This document shows positions 25,293 to 37,763 of a DNA stretch of 64,000 bases, piece after piece. The translations under genes and the position numbers were made by a program. This DNA is from Amphibalanus amphitrite. Taxonomy: Eukaryota > Arthropoda > Thecostraca > Balanomorpha > Balanidae. Numbering within the stretch: position 1 is the stretch's first letter; the number at the start of each line of letters is the position of its first letter. The stretch lies in assembly GCF_019059575.1 (NCBI RefSeq), contig NW_024883101.1, positions 62,001-126,000 of the forward strand, in the 5' to 3' direction. The notes under the pieces are model-generated. The model did no database searches. It was not told where the DNA came from and worked only from the letters and a program-made list of their open reading frames with translations.

Positions 25293-25842
25293 GTCTCGGA
25301 TCTCGTTCACGATGACGTCACCGGCCATCGTGGTGAAGCGCCCTCTTCCTGGCAACAAGTCGGCTGTGCTGGGCCGGGCGGCCACCGCGCCTGCCGCCCC
25401 CGCCCCTGCCCCCGCCCCAGCCGCCGCCGGCGGTGGTGCCACCAAAGCAGCGCCTCTGGTGCCCTATGGCACGGGCGACTCGGCTTCCGACGACTCGGAT
25501 TCTGAGAACCGCGCCGCCGGTCCTGCCAAGGGCTCTGCGACCTCCTCAGCTCCTGCGCCTCCGGCGGCTTCGTCAGCTGGTTCGACAGCTAAGGGGTTGG
25601 CGGCGACCACAGCAGCGTCAGCAGGTTCAGGAGCGGCAGTCAAGAAGCCGGCAGCTTTAGCCTCCCCGGCGACTCCTGCACGAGTTCTGGGAGAGCGGCA
25701 GCCCCGCGCGCCAGCGGCCACCTCACCCTGGCTGGTGAAAGAGGTGCCCGCGGTGCCGGGCTCGCCTTCTCTACACAGTGAGGAGAGTGCGACCAGCCAC
25801 GGGAGTGTCGGATGCACCAGTCCCTGGCTCGTTACTGAGAAG
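25293..25842 (+). CDS. USP36: USP36-like exon: Ala/Ser-rich region with SPWLV repeats
   Basis: 183 codons open with SRISFTMTSPAIVVKRPLPG, pass through an Ala-Pro tract and an acidic Ser stretch (DSASDDSDSEN), and end with two copies of a short motif, SPWLVKE and SPWLVTE, 37 residues apart. The region is probably disordered and serves as a linker or interaction segment. Donor AAG-GTGAGA is followed within 20 bases by a long GA microsatellite. The frame remains open into the intron to 26025, which would add an Arg-Glu repeat if the intron were retained. Confidence 0.85.
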
Positions 25843-26401
<559 letters not shown>

Positions 26402-26541
26402 GAGGGCGGCCCGGCGGTGCCTCTGAAGGCGGACCCCACCCCGCCCGGCTGGAAGGTCACCCCGCTACCCGCCAGGTCACCGCAGAGTGACACCTTTGAC
26501 CCGAGGTCAGAGGTGCGGCCCTCGCCTCCGCCTATACGCAG
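26402..26541 (+). CDS. USP36: USP36-like exon: Pro/Ser linker
   Basis: Encodes EGGPAVPLKADPTPPGWKVTP, then LPARSPQSDTFDPRSEVRPS, then PPPIR. It joins in phase 0 to the previous exon and leaves two bases of an Arg codon. Flanks CCCACAG and CAG-GTGAGC fit the consensus. No domain is seen; the call rests on splice sites, phase and coding-like composition. Confidence 0.78.
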
Positions 26542-29087
26542 GTGAGCAGGTGGACGGGATCAGGTCAGGTTAGGTCGGCTGGAGACACTGCTCTTGAGCG
26601 CATTGGTGGACTTTTCGACGCTTTAGGTCGTGTGCCTTAGCTCATCTTTTGTTCTTTTTTATTGTTTTTTTTTTTTTGTGTTTGAAAATCGATATTTTTT
26701 CTACGGAACGCATTATTATATTTAAATAAGTAATTTCTTTTATATGCAAATATTTATGTTGCCACGCTTGTGAACATTAAGTAAGAGGGAAACGGTGGTT
26801 AGGCGTTCTTCCTTTTACGTCTTTCTTACACTTTTACGTTCATCGTAATAAATACAGAAGTCCAGCTACGTAAAAGCGTTTTCAGGCCTTTTTAGAGGAT
26901 AATCAACTAGAACATATATTTTTTAGAGCATGCAGAAAGCTTGTAAAAAGCTTAGAGCTTGTAGAGAGCATTCGATCACAAGGTAACGTTGCAAGTGGCG
27001 CCTTGCGTCTAATCGAAATGTTATGTCTATTTTTGCACTGCTCCTCCCTCAGCCTGGGAACAATCCCTTTTGGGTCAGAATGAGATTGATTTGTTTTGCC
27101 CGTTCCGACTCCGGGCGGAGCATCCCACTCTGCGTCATTCGGTAGCGTTTTACGAGGACTTGACGCAGTTGAACTGCATTTGATTGCTATTTGTTCTGCT
27201 GAAAAGGTCTTCTTTAGCGACAACCGATGACAATACAGACAGATGCCTCCAGTCATAGATGAATCCAGTACTGAGTGGTTATATAAGAACTGGGATTGCC
27301 CTCTAGGAAATGATTAAGAGTATATACGCCCTAAGTCATTTGCTTGTAGAAAATATTCCTAGTTGTAAGAAAGCTTATTTTATGGGATCGTTTTCGTATC
27401 ATACAAATATTAATTAATGAAAAAGTCAATAATAATCGCTCTAATAATGATCAAACATCCTTAGCCAGCGTGTTTGTTTGTTTTTATGCTAAATCGCGAT
27501 CCCGTCCTTCTCCCCAGTAGCCGCTACATAGTGTAAAGGACCGTTCTTATTAGCGGCAACAACAGAGCCGCACGGGGGCGGGCCGTCGCCGCTCCATTTC
27601 GTACGTAATTCGGCGCTGAACAAACAACCGGTAGCACTTTGTTTTGCCCGTCCCGGCCGTCTTTCTGCCAGAGCCTGCTTTCGCCTTGAGTCTGTCGATA
27701 ACATTGGCAGCGAGACGTCAGCTCGGGGAACTAGGCCACGGCACTGGATAAAGTGATTCGGAGAGGGGTGAACGAATGACGGAGAGGATGGGAGATGACA
27801 CGGGCGGATGTCTTGTTTTGTACAAACGAGGCGCGGGTGTGTGTTTCAGAAATGGTGGCGATAAGTTTCGCCTGACAATTGGCTACGCGATGTGTTAAAA
27901 TTGTTGGGTTTTTGCCTGATATTTTTACGTTGGTCTGGATGAATACTTCTTAGCATCAACTGCACTATTTTCACTTCGTTGACTTTTCGATGTTTGTGTG
28001 AGGCTGCACTGAATTTTTTTGCCAAACACTCATTGACTTCAGATGTGCCCAAATTTATTTTGCATATTGACGTTTTTTATATTAATCGGCCAATGTTGCG
28101 ATGCAGGGAGGCAATAGAGAGTATGATTGGCCCATTTCTCACGGCATTCTCGCCTCTATTGGGAGGCGCTCGTGCGTTGAGGCGGCCGATATTGATGTGT
28201 GGCTCACGGCGGTTTCGCAGTAGCTGTAGCAGGCGATGGGGTTTCATGGTTTTCCGCCGCCTCCGCGCCTCTATAGAATTCGCGCGGCGCTGCTTGGGAC
28301 TTTTCTGGGTGCCGTTGCCAGGCAGAGATGAGATTCCGCAACTTCGGGCGATGGCCGCACAGCAGTGCAGTGGTTGCTGGGTTAAAATGGTCGGAATAGG
28401 GTGGGCTGATGGCCTGAATGAGGTGCGAGATGTCCTGAATGAAGGCCAGCCGGCTTTTGTTGCACAGTGGGAGGTGGCGTGAAATATAAATCCCTTGCTC
28501 TCTGTGTTCAATCAGATGTATCCGTAACAAAAGAGCATCTTCAAAAGTCGGCAAGAAGAGGAGGGTATCGAATGCTGTCATTAGTTGTGCTGGCATCGAG
28601 CGAGTATTGACGTCATTCTCGCCGATAATGATTTGGTCGTCATCTGATATCGCTGCGTTCTGGATAAAAGTCTTCTGGCGTTTCCATGCGCCGCCTGTCA
28701 TTCCTTAATGTTCTGTTTTTCCTCAACGTAATGTAATTTTCTTGAGCATCTTGAATTCTGCCATTCCAACGTCCCTTTAATTATCGAATTTTGAAAAGCT
28801 CCTATTGCTTATTTTAATTGCCTGATAGTACATGGTGGCTTGTGCGTCTCTGACACTGGCTCCCCCCACGCTTCCATCTCTATATCCTATATATCACTCT
28901 TATTTGTTCGTCTTTTGTCTTCGTTCTATTCCTCCACTATTTCTTCTCTTCTTCTCTACCTCTCTGCTTTTCCCTTCTCCCTCTACTCTGTCCCCTGTCT
29001 GCTCTCTCCCCATCCTCTACATCTCTCCCCTCTGTGCCCCCTCCCCTCCCCCCTATCACCCATCTGACCCACCCATCCCTCCTCCAG
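26542..29087 (+). other. Intron, 2.5 kb
   Basis: The 3' end is a long pyrimidine-rich tract (about 28890-29080). Bases 28077-28700 have overlapping open frames on both strands (167 codons on +, 144 and 165 on -) with no recognised domain. Nothing else is seen. Confidence 0.75.
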
Positions 29088-29300
29088 GGCTGGCAGCGTC
29101 GACTCCCCGGACGGGCCGCGGCATATCCTCAGCAAGATCTCGCGCAAGCTGAAGACCCTGACGTCTCGCCCGGAGAAGCGGGCGCTGGGTGAAGACGTCG
29201 GGAGGCCGGCCAAGCGGCCCCGCCCCGCCCCCGCCCCCGCCGACAGCGGGGCGGGGCGGAAAGTGGGCAACAGCGTCTTCTTTGATGAGCAAGAGAACAG
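29088..29300 (+). CDS. USP36: USP36-like exon: basic segment with NLS-like motif
   Basis: Encodes AGSVDSPDGPRHILSKISRK, LKTLTSRPEKRALGEDVG, RPAKRPRPAPAPADSG and NSVFFDEQENR. RPAKRPRP is a good candidate nuclear localisation signal, fitting the nuclear/nucleolar location known for the family. It enters with one base finishing an Arg codon and leaves with AG of a Ser codon. Flanks CCTCCAG and CAG-GTGAGG are standard. Confidence 0.82.
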
Positions 29301-31135
29301 GTGAGGTGGGGAGGGGGCGTGTGAATGCGCCCAGGTGCATCCTCTTTGACCTTTGGGAAAAGAACGCTGTGGAATGGACGGACCGAAAGAGGGCATTTAA
29401 TTAATAATCAAGTAGAGATCTTCTGAGCTGAAAGTTTAAAACAAGGCACCTTTGCCTATATCAACAGCTTTCCCGCGACGTGCTGTGTTTCTTGCGACAT
29501 ACCTTTTCTGTTCATCTTTCCTACCATTTTATGTATTGACATTTTATTCGACGCTCCTAAGCCTGACTACCTGACTATTTTCCACCGTCACTGTGATCCG
29601 ATTCTAAGACATTTCCAGCGGTATGGTCGTGTCCGGCTCAGGCCATAAGCTCCAGGTGTCTCCCGTTCGCAGCATGTCGCGCTGCCAGCCTCGGTGACTT
29701 AGCCGATTCAGGCCTTCAGCACCCTGTCTGCCCGCATCCGGGTATTGTGTAATGTCTGCGGCGTGCCAGTCTGGTGTTCCCTCAGGGTGGAAATCGGTGT
29801 CTCCCGGATTTCGGAGGCCTTTTGCGATGCTTCAGTCTGGTTTTCCTCTGGGGTGGAAATCAGTGTCTCCCCGTATTTCGGAGGGGGATCTAGCATTTCG
29901 TGGTGTTTCAGTCTGGTGTTGTTAGGCATGGAAATCGGTGTATCCCCGTATTTTGGAGGGTGATAAGGCTTTTCGTGGTGTTTCAGTCTGGTGTTATTCA
30001 GTATGGAAATTGGTGTATCCCCGTATTTTGGAGGGTGATACAGCTTTTCGTGGTGTTTCAGTCTGGTGTTATTTAGGATGGAAATCGGTGCATCACGTGC
30101 TCAGAATGGTGATAAGCGTTTTGCGTTGTCTATTTGTCCGCATAGAAATGTCGGTGGGAAGCATAGAAAATATGGTATTTTGAAAGCGTTCAAAAGTGTT
30201 GTGTGTGGCTGCCACTACCCACTGCTAGTAACCTGCTGGCTAATGAATCATTCGTATGTTTGTGGTATGTTTGTGTATGGGTGGCGGTGACTAAATTCCT
30301 GGCGCCCGGAAACCCAAAACCGTCATCATCACCTGTTGTTTTCGCTTTATTCCAGTTCCACCATATCAAGTTATTTTATTAGTTCTGCGACACGACTGGT
30401 GTGTCTAATCATTCTCCACAAAATTAGTCGTACGTGCATGTAGATATGGACATTTACATGATGTCAATTACAGTTATGACATTTCCATGTCAGAAAGACA
30501 AACTTCATTAAATTAAAGGGAAAAGTTAGATGGATCTAACGGTCGGGCCAAAGAAAAGATTAATCAATCCATATTTCTGTGTCAATGCTTTAAAAAAATC
30601 GACTCTGCCATTTTAGTCTTTGCCTGGAGCATGGTTTTGCCTAAACGTGAGTTAGTTTACTGCCTTTTGGTTAGTTGAGTGAGTTGTTTGGTAGTGTTGA
30701 TCAATGATCCTTTGCTTCGTGCGCTGCGAGTCTGTTATTTGAAATATGAGCTGTAGTCGTGGAATTAGAGCATGTGTTTCGCCATTGAGCGATATCCTAG
30801 CCAGAATAAGGGAAAACACAGTCCTTGGTGATGCAAAGCTAGGCTTTGCTTTCGGTACTTCACTGAAACAAAACATTTTCCCTGTTACTAACTATCAATG
30901 TATTTTCTGCAATCTGCATTATGTTGACCATTAATTTGCGATCATCATTAGTAGACTCCTTGTGCTTTTCATTCCATATTTTTACATTCCTTTACATCAG
31001 CTGAAAATATGAAGCTGCCCCGTAATTTCCACTTTGTTTCTATTACGATTCCTCGGTATAATTGCTACAAGTGAGTGTAGCTAAGCTTTTACAAATTCAG
31101 CATTTTGATAACCTTTGCTATTGCATTTTTCCCAG
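29301..31135 (+). other. Intron, 1.8 kb, with 75-bp tandem repeat
   Basis: Bases 29760-30120 are a tandem repeat. The remainder is AT-rich without a visible gene. The acceptor is TTTTTCCCAG. Confidence 0.8.
29760..30120. repeat. 75-bp tandem repeat, about five copies
   Basis: The word tggtgtttca recurs at 29901, 29976 and 30051, exactly 75 bases apart; each unit also has gtctggtgtt, ggaaatcggtg and ccccgtatttt. Outer copies are diverged. Because 75 is a multiple of three, it is open in one frame, but there is no start or codon signal that makes it a gene. Confidence 0.93.
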
Positions 31136-32076
31136 TGCGGCAACACCGGCCGACTCTGTGGCAAACGGCGCCACAGCGGCGGCAAACGACGGCGCAGCGG
31201 TGGCGAACGGCGACGCAGCGCCGGCAGAAGCGGTGCGCCCGCCCGGCCGCTCTATGCCCCTGGTGACACCGGATGGACTGCAGGACTGCGGATCAGGTGA
31301 CGGTGCCGCGCTGGCCTCGGCCCCGGCCGGCCCGATCCCGCAGAAGGAACACGTGGTGAACGGAGAGAAGGAACACAAAGCCAAGGCGCCTTCGGACAGT
31401 GCTAGGTCGTCTGAAGTGGACTCGAAGTCGTCAGTTGGGAGTTCAGCGTGTTCAGGATCGACAAAGGCACGGTCTGAACATGTGGAATCGCTCAATGGGG
31501 AGAGACATAAAAGGGACTCACACATGCACAAGAAAGACAAGAGTCGCGGGTTGGGTGACCGGGGAGAAGTCTCAGCACCGGGAAGTCGATCTACTTCCTC
31601 GGAGAGGCTCTCCCCACCATCGGAAAGACCGAAATCTTCCGAAAAATCGAAATCATCAGACAGGTGTAAATCCTCCGAAAGATCTGACCGATCGAAATCT
31701 TCCGAAAGATCAGATAAATCAAAATCATCGGACAGCTCAAAATCGTCGGACAGATCCAAATCATTAGAACGAACCAAGCCATCTGACCGACCGGCCTCTT
31801 CAGTTCGTGATCGGCCCGCCGCCTTCACGAAGCCTTCCTGGCGTTCGGGGTCTCAGGACTCTGGGCTTTCGCCTACCAAGCGGTCTGAGCGTCCTCACCA
31901 CAGACACCAGGAGCGTCAGTACAGGAGGAGGAGTCGCTCCTCGTCCTCCTCCTCCTCTGAGGACGACAGGAGGAGGAGGCCGTCCTCCGCACCGGCCGCG
32001 GCCGGAGGAGGAGGGGGAGGGGATGCGCTGGCGTTCCTCACTTCGGGAGCCGGACTGACAGGATACGGACGAGATG
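31136..32076 (+). CDS. USP36: USP36-like exon: large Ser/Lys/Arg-rich region
   Basis: About 314 codons. It starts SAATPADSVANGATAAANDG, then SMPLVTPDGLQDCGSG, then a long stretch of KSSDRSKSSE-like repeats (codons 170-235) and a serine run followed by EDDRRRR near the end, finishing LTGYGRDV across the junction. It is a disordered, highly charged RS-like region, consistent with nuclear or nucleolar targeting. The closing GYG next to TWSG of the following exon resembles the YGxxVLTWDG block of vertebrate USP36. The donor is GATG-GTGAGT. The frame stays open into the following GA microsatellite to 32315. Confidence 0.87.
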
Positions 32077-32120
32077 GTGAGTTGGGGAAGGAGGGGAAGA
32101 GAGAGAGAGGGGGAAGAAGA

Positions 32121-32337
<217 letters not shown>

Positions 32338-32706
32338 AGTTTGAGGGAGACATTGAGTTACCTATTGATCCCAAAGGCAAATTGTGGTCATTATTTAATT
32401 GGCATGTAAGTCTTAATCAAGCGATTTTGCCAATTTACCCACTATCCCACCATTGTGTCATGTGATCTGGAGCGGACACTCTGTAACCCGAAATATGGAA
32501 CAGGCTGCCCCATTTCTTCCAGTTTCACTGGTTATTCTATGTTGCTTGACGGAATCAATTGAGCTAGCTCTCGTATTGATCGGCCCCAGGCTGAGTTACG
32601 GGCGACTCGCAGCCCGTATGACGGGCAGGTCTGTCTTGAATTCAACCATTTTCGGTATGTTTCGTGTTTTATATGTTTTTTTTTCAATGCGTCGAGATGT
32701 CACCCC

Positions 32707-33899
32707 TTAACCCGGCAGGCGGTGGGCCCACCAGCCACCTTCCGCGCGGTGGGGGGGGGGCATTTTTTGCCCCCCCCCCCCGTATCTCCGAAACTACTGG
32801 ACGGATCCGGAAAATTCAAACGGCGTTCGATAGCCCTGTCAAATTTGTTGAGAGAAACCAAATTTCATTGACCTCGGGGTCACCGATGACGTCACAGGTC
32901 AGGTCAAAGATAAAATGTTTCACCGTTCACGGGGCTTCTAGGGAAAGCGCTATCACACCGAGTAAAACGCATTTTGTCGAAAATCAGCGATAAGGCGTCA
33001 GTTGTCTAGTACATAGGTATGTTGCTATTAGAGGTCACTGGTCATACCAGGTCAGGTCACAGGTCAGGTCACCAAAGGTCATCAAGGGTCACCACATGAG
33101 CCCAACTTTACTAAGGTTATGCGATGCATCATGCATGTTTTATGGCCAGTTTTTCATTTCCAACTCAATGGTGTTGGTTATAAGACCATCAGGTGCGATT
33201 TAGGTCACTTTCTGGTGGAGGTCAGGTCAAGGTCAGATCAAAAAAGGTCAAATTTCAAAGTTGATATTTTTGCATAAAATGGGTATCGATTCGATGCAGC
33301 TCGTCACGGGGAGTCTAATGGTGGTCTTTGTTTTGCGCTACGAGGTCTAGAATTGCTAAAAATTGAGTTTGAAAATTTGACGTCATCAATTTTGAACAGT
33401 TTTTTCGCTATAACTTGGCCAAAAAAGAGGTATCAATCTCAAATTTGGTGTGTAGATAGAAGGCGGTAGGGACTATCACATATATTCCGTTTTTTTCGAA
33501 ATTCAAATAACTTTTTGGATTTTTTGGCTATTATATTCGAAAAATCTAGTTTTTGATTTTTGGGGGTCAAAATCCAAAAAAATTGAAAAACCGAAATAGC
33601 AGTTTTGTAGCCCTTTTGATTCCACACCTTTTATGTCAGAAACATTTTTCAGTATCTCTAAAGTTGTAGGCCTGACAGCTCTTCCCGCGAAACCTTTTTT
33701 GGGTCGAAAATGGCAAAAATGACGTCACTCTGACGTCATTAGCGGCCAACCTATCATAGCCTTTGGAAATGTGCGCTAGCTGCTCCCGGGAGGGTACTGG
33801 AAGTTTGGTGACGATCGGCGCAGCGGTTCTCGAGATATATTGAAAAAACTAAAGGGGGGGGGGGCAAAAAAATTCCCCCCCCACCGCCTGGAAGGTTAA
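32707..33899. mobile_element. TTAA-flanked AGGTCA-rich element A, 1193 bp
   Basis: The ends ttaacccggcaggcggtgg and ccaccgcctggaaggttaa are imperfect inverted repeats including TTAA. A G run and a C run lie just inside each end. Bases 33030-33100 and 33210-33250 contain many AGGTCA/GGTCA copies. The inner part (33247-33770) is nearly the same as 36313-36820 of element B. No coding frame of size; it is a non-autonomous element. Confidence 0.85.
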
Positions 33900-34498
33900 A
33901 ATTTCATACAAATCGTTGTCTTAGATAACAAAACCATGTAAAAATTTTGTTAAGATCCAACCATATCCAGCGAATAATGTTTGCATACCATCTTTAACTT
34001 CGGGTTCTATTTTACACACGTTCCGTGTCATGCACCTGCCAACAAGTCGTAACATTGTCTCTGCGGAAATTACCACTGTTGTCACTTCCCCATCGTTTCA
34101 ACACCTGTCCACCCAGTCTGCATAAATGTCTCGCTGGCGGACAGCTAAGGGCTCCTCTGACCCCAACACACCCACAGCGCATGCATACGGGTGGTTGGAA
34201 CGGCCGGCGGCTCGGTCCCTGCGGCCTCGTTCTGTTTTGTGTCCGGCTTGTCGTGTTCGGGTGCACCGCTGGTGCAACCCGAATGGTTTCCTAGCGATAC
34301 CAGTGGTTTTCTGGTTCCAGGCTGGTAGTTTGCTGGTTATGAGATCGTAATTTGCCGGTAGTTGGCTGGGAATTCGTTGGTATTTCGCTGATTATCCTCT
34401 GGTTGTTGATTTGCTGATTGTTTTGTTTGCTGTTCGCTGTTGTTTTAGTTGTAGTTCGCTGGTAATTCAATGATAATTCGTCGATCATAGGGGCCGAA

Positions 34499-34635
34499 CG
34501 GGGGGGGGGCACCGTGCCCCCTCCCTTGATTCTGCCATTTTAACATAAGCCCTATGGGCGTTGCAGGGAAAGAATGGGACCAAAAGTCGGCAGTGCCCCC
34601 CCCCCCCCCCCTCCTTAATTGAAGGTGCTCCGCTG
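34499..34635. repeat. Dispersed 130-bp repeat, copy 2
   Basis: Matches 4801-4930, with the same G run, gccctatgggcgttgca core, C run and gaaggtg(t/c)tccgc end. Confidence 0.85.
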
Positions 34636-35799
34636 ATACTGTCGCCGATAGCTTGTTAGTAGTTCGGTGGTAATTCAGTGATGTTTTGCTGATAATTTGC
34701 CAGTAATTTCCTCTATATTATCTGACGAAAGTCTAGTTGCATGTTTTTACAGTTGATTTAATGTCTAGCTGTCACTCAATACGGGAAGAACTTCAGGCAG
34801 AGCTTGAGGCGAACTTTGCTGGCTGTCCATTGATTGCAGGATTATTCCTTTTGTGGAGTTCGGTTAGGATTTGTCAACAAAGCACTCGAAAGGGAGGAAG
34901 TGTGTGAGTTAGAATGTGTGACAGTGCCTTCAGCCGGATGTGTTTTGTCCACATCGCTCTTTGTAACAAAGTCCATAATTTTGGCAGGGCAGATATGATG
35001 TCGAGATTTTTTCACTGTCGCACTTCGTTTTACATTATAAAGACATTTATCAAAGGTGCCCCTACTGGCATTTAGACGACTTTTAATTCAATAACTCCTG
35101 CTCTTTTGTTGTTTGCTCCTACTCCTGCTCCTGATGCCGAATTTATGAATTTCTTAACGTGAAAATTGTCTCGCGCTGGATGTATAAAGCATTAACTTTT
35201 TGACTGTCAGATCTTCGTCAAAAGGTATTCACTAGTAGACAGACCACCGCCGTTTGATAAGTGCTAACTAACAACGCCTTGTCACATGAATCTGTACAAA
35301 GTTCGGCTCCGGATTCGCCGTAGTGATTAAAGGCCCAGTGAGGGCCTTCAGCAGTGGCCGAGCACTGCCTGGAGCACAGATAATACGGGCGTCTACGACC
35401 AATTTCGCCCGTGTATCCCGTTCACTGGGTGCGTCTCAGAGGGCAGATAACGCCTGGGGAGCGGTTTCCCGGCAGGGACTGACCAGCCGGAGATAGCGCC
35501 ACGGCGGGGCTGTTTATGAGGTGCTCCAAGGGAAGATATTGGCACAACAAGTAGGCGGGATTGGAGACAGATTTACTGATCAATCGGAGGAAGGCTGTAT
35601 TGCACAGATGGGGCACTTTTCCGTACTTTCAACGACTAGCTCATCTGTGCCAAACAATATGTGCTAGGATTTAGGAAGCTAAAATTGAATAAATATAAAA
35701 GAATAAATATTGGGGTAACCAAGGTAACCATTCAACCAAACAAACAAGTACAGAAGTTGTTATTGTAAGTGTTTGTCATCCGACTCGCATAAGCTCTTC

Positions 35800-36977
35800 T
35801 TAACCCGCGCCCCGTAGGGCTACCGGCGGACCCTACCACCCGTAGGGGGGGGGGGGGCGTTTCGGCCCCCCCCCCTAAGATCTCGGAAAGTTACCGGCCG
35901 ATTTTCAAAATTCAAACGGCGTTCGATAGCCCCACCCGGGAACTACCTTGTGACCAAATTTCATTGACCTAGGTCAAACCGATGACGTCACAGGTCAGGT
36001 CAAAGGTCAGATTTTCACCGTTCACAGGCAATTCAAGAAATGTGCTGTGAAAGCGAATAAATTGGTAATTTATTGAAAACCATCGATGGTACATTGTTCG
36101 TCAAACACATACTTTGCTATCTGAGGTCACTGATACCAGGTCAGGTCACAGCGAGGTCAGGTCACCGGGGGTCACAATATGAATGTGTCGTGTGATACAT
36201 GTTTTATGGTCCATTTTACATGACAAATGCGATTATGTGGATTAGGCAGCCTTTGGGGCCAGCCTAGGTCACGTTTTGGTGAAGGTCAGGTCAAGGTCAG
36301 GTCAAATTAGGTCAAATTTCAAAGTTGATATTTTTGCATAAAATGGGTATCGATTCGATGCAGCTCGTCACGGGGAGTCTAATGGTGGTCTTTGTTTTGC
36401 TCTACGAGTTCTAGAATTGCCAAAAATTGAGTTTGAAAATTTGACGTCATCATTTTTGAACAGTTTTTTCGCTATAACTTGGCCAAAAAACGAGGTATCG
36501 ATCTGAAATTTGGTATGTAGATAGAAGACGGTAGGCACTATCACATATATTCCGTTTTTTTCGAAACTCAAAAAACTTTTTGGATTTTTTGGCGAATATA
36601 TCCAAAAAAATATTTTTTTGATTTTTGGGGGTCAAAACTCAAAAATTTCAAAAATTCGAGATAGCAGTTTTGTAGCCCTGTCAATTCTACACCTTTTATG
36701 TCTTGATCATTTTTCTGTATCTTCAAAGCTGTAGTCCTGACAGGTCTTCTCGCGAAGGTCTTTTTTCGGTCGAAAATGACAGAACATGACGTCACTCTGA
36801 CGTCATTTGTGGCCAACCTATCATAGCCTCTGGAAAAATTTTTGGTCGCAATGTGTAAAATTGATGCCCGGAGGGGTCCTGAAAGTTTGGTGGCGATATC
36901 TCCAGCCGTTTAGGAGATATCGACCGAAAAGGACAGGGGGGGCCGTTTCGGCCCCCCCCCTACGGGGCGCGGGTTAA
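35800..36977. mobile_element. TTAA-flanked AGGTCA-rich element B, 1178 bp
   Basis: The first and last 20 bases (ttaacccgcgccccgtaggg and its complement) form an inverted repeat starting with TTAA. G and C homopolymers sit inside both ends. AGGTCA motifs cluster at 35968-36010, 36120-36175 and 36285-36320. It shares a 500-bp core with element A. Length, ends and content make these one non-autonomous family. Confidence 0.9.
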
Positions 36978-37443
36978 TCATAATGTAAGACGTAAAATGC
37001 TAAGCTTATCCTTAGATCGCTGGATGGCTTATCCTTGTTTCTGTGAATGTTTGTCCCCAGTAAAAGAACTTTAGACGATAGCGTTTGCCGGGTTGAGTCG
37101 CGTATCCTGACGGGCACAATACGCCATCACTGTTGACCGACGTAAGGCCTGATGGGGACGGTAAATGAGGAGGCTTTGAAGACATATTAATACGTCCTAT
37201 TCTTAGATCTGTTGTTTGCTTAGAAGTTCGCTGTAGATGTGCGTTTTCAATCTGCTCAGCATCATTTCCGTTCCACCTGTGTATAAGAACTCGCCTTAGA
37301 GGTGAGTACTTACTGCATCTCAACATGTGACCCATCTGCTTATCCAGCGCAGCGGCCACGTGACCTGCGCGCCAGTCTAGTGCAGTGGCCACGTGACTCA
37401 TCTGCCTGCCCAACCACGTGACGCGTGCGCCTGTCTGTTGCAG

Positions 37444-37559
37444 TGACCACGTGGTCTGGAGAGAGGCCCGGCCTGGAGAGAGAGCGGGAGAGGGACAGAG
37501 AGGAGCGGCGACGACGGGAAGAGCTGGACGAGTACAATGACGAGCTGGACGCTGGACGG
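37444..37559 (+). CDS. USP36: USP36-like exon: conserved C-terminal block, part 1
   Basis: Encodes (V)TTWSGERPGLERERERD, then REERRRREELDEYNDELDAG, then R. TWSG and DEYNDELDAGR correspond to the TWDG and (D/E)WDEEFDRGK elements of the USP36/42 C-terminus, the best family evidence outside the catalytic domain. The Arg-Glu run between them looks like a small GA-repeat expansion captured in coding sequence. Donor GACGG-GTGGGT; a GA microsatellite begins about 12 bases later, and the frame stays open through it to 37874. Confidence 0.88.
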
Positions 37560-37571
37560 GTGGGTAGAGTG

Positions 37572-37574
37572 GAG

Positions 37575-37673
<99 letters not shown>

Positions 37674-37763
37674 AGGGAGAGAGAGAGAGAGGATGAGGGG
37701 GAGAGAGAGAGAGAGAGGGAGGGAGGGAAGGAGGGAGGGAGGGAGAGAGAGAGAGGGGGCAGA
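37572..37763. repeat. (GA)n microsatellite next to a splice donor
   Basis: GA repeat interrupted by ggatgaggg and gggagggagg segments, starting 12 bases after the donor. Confidence 0.97.
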
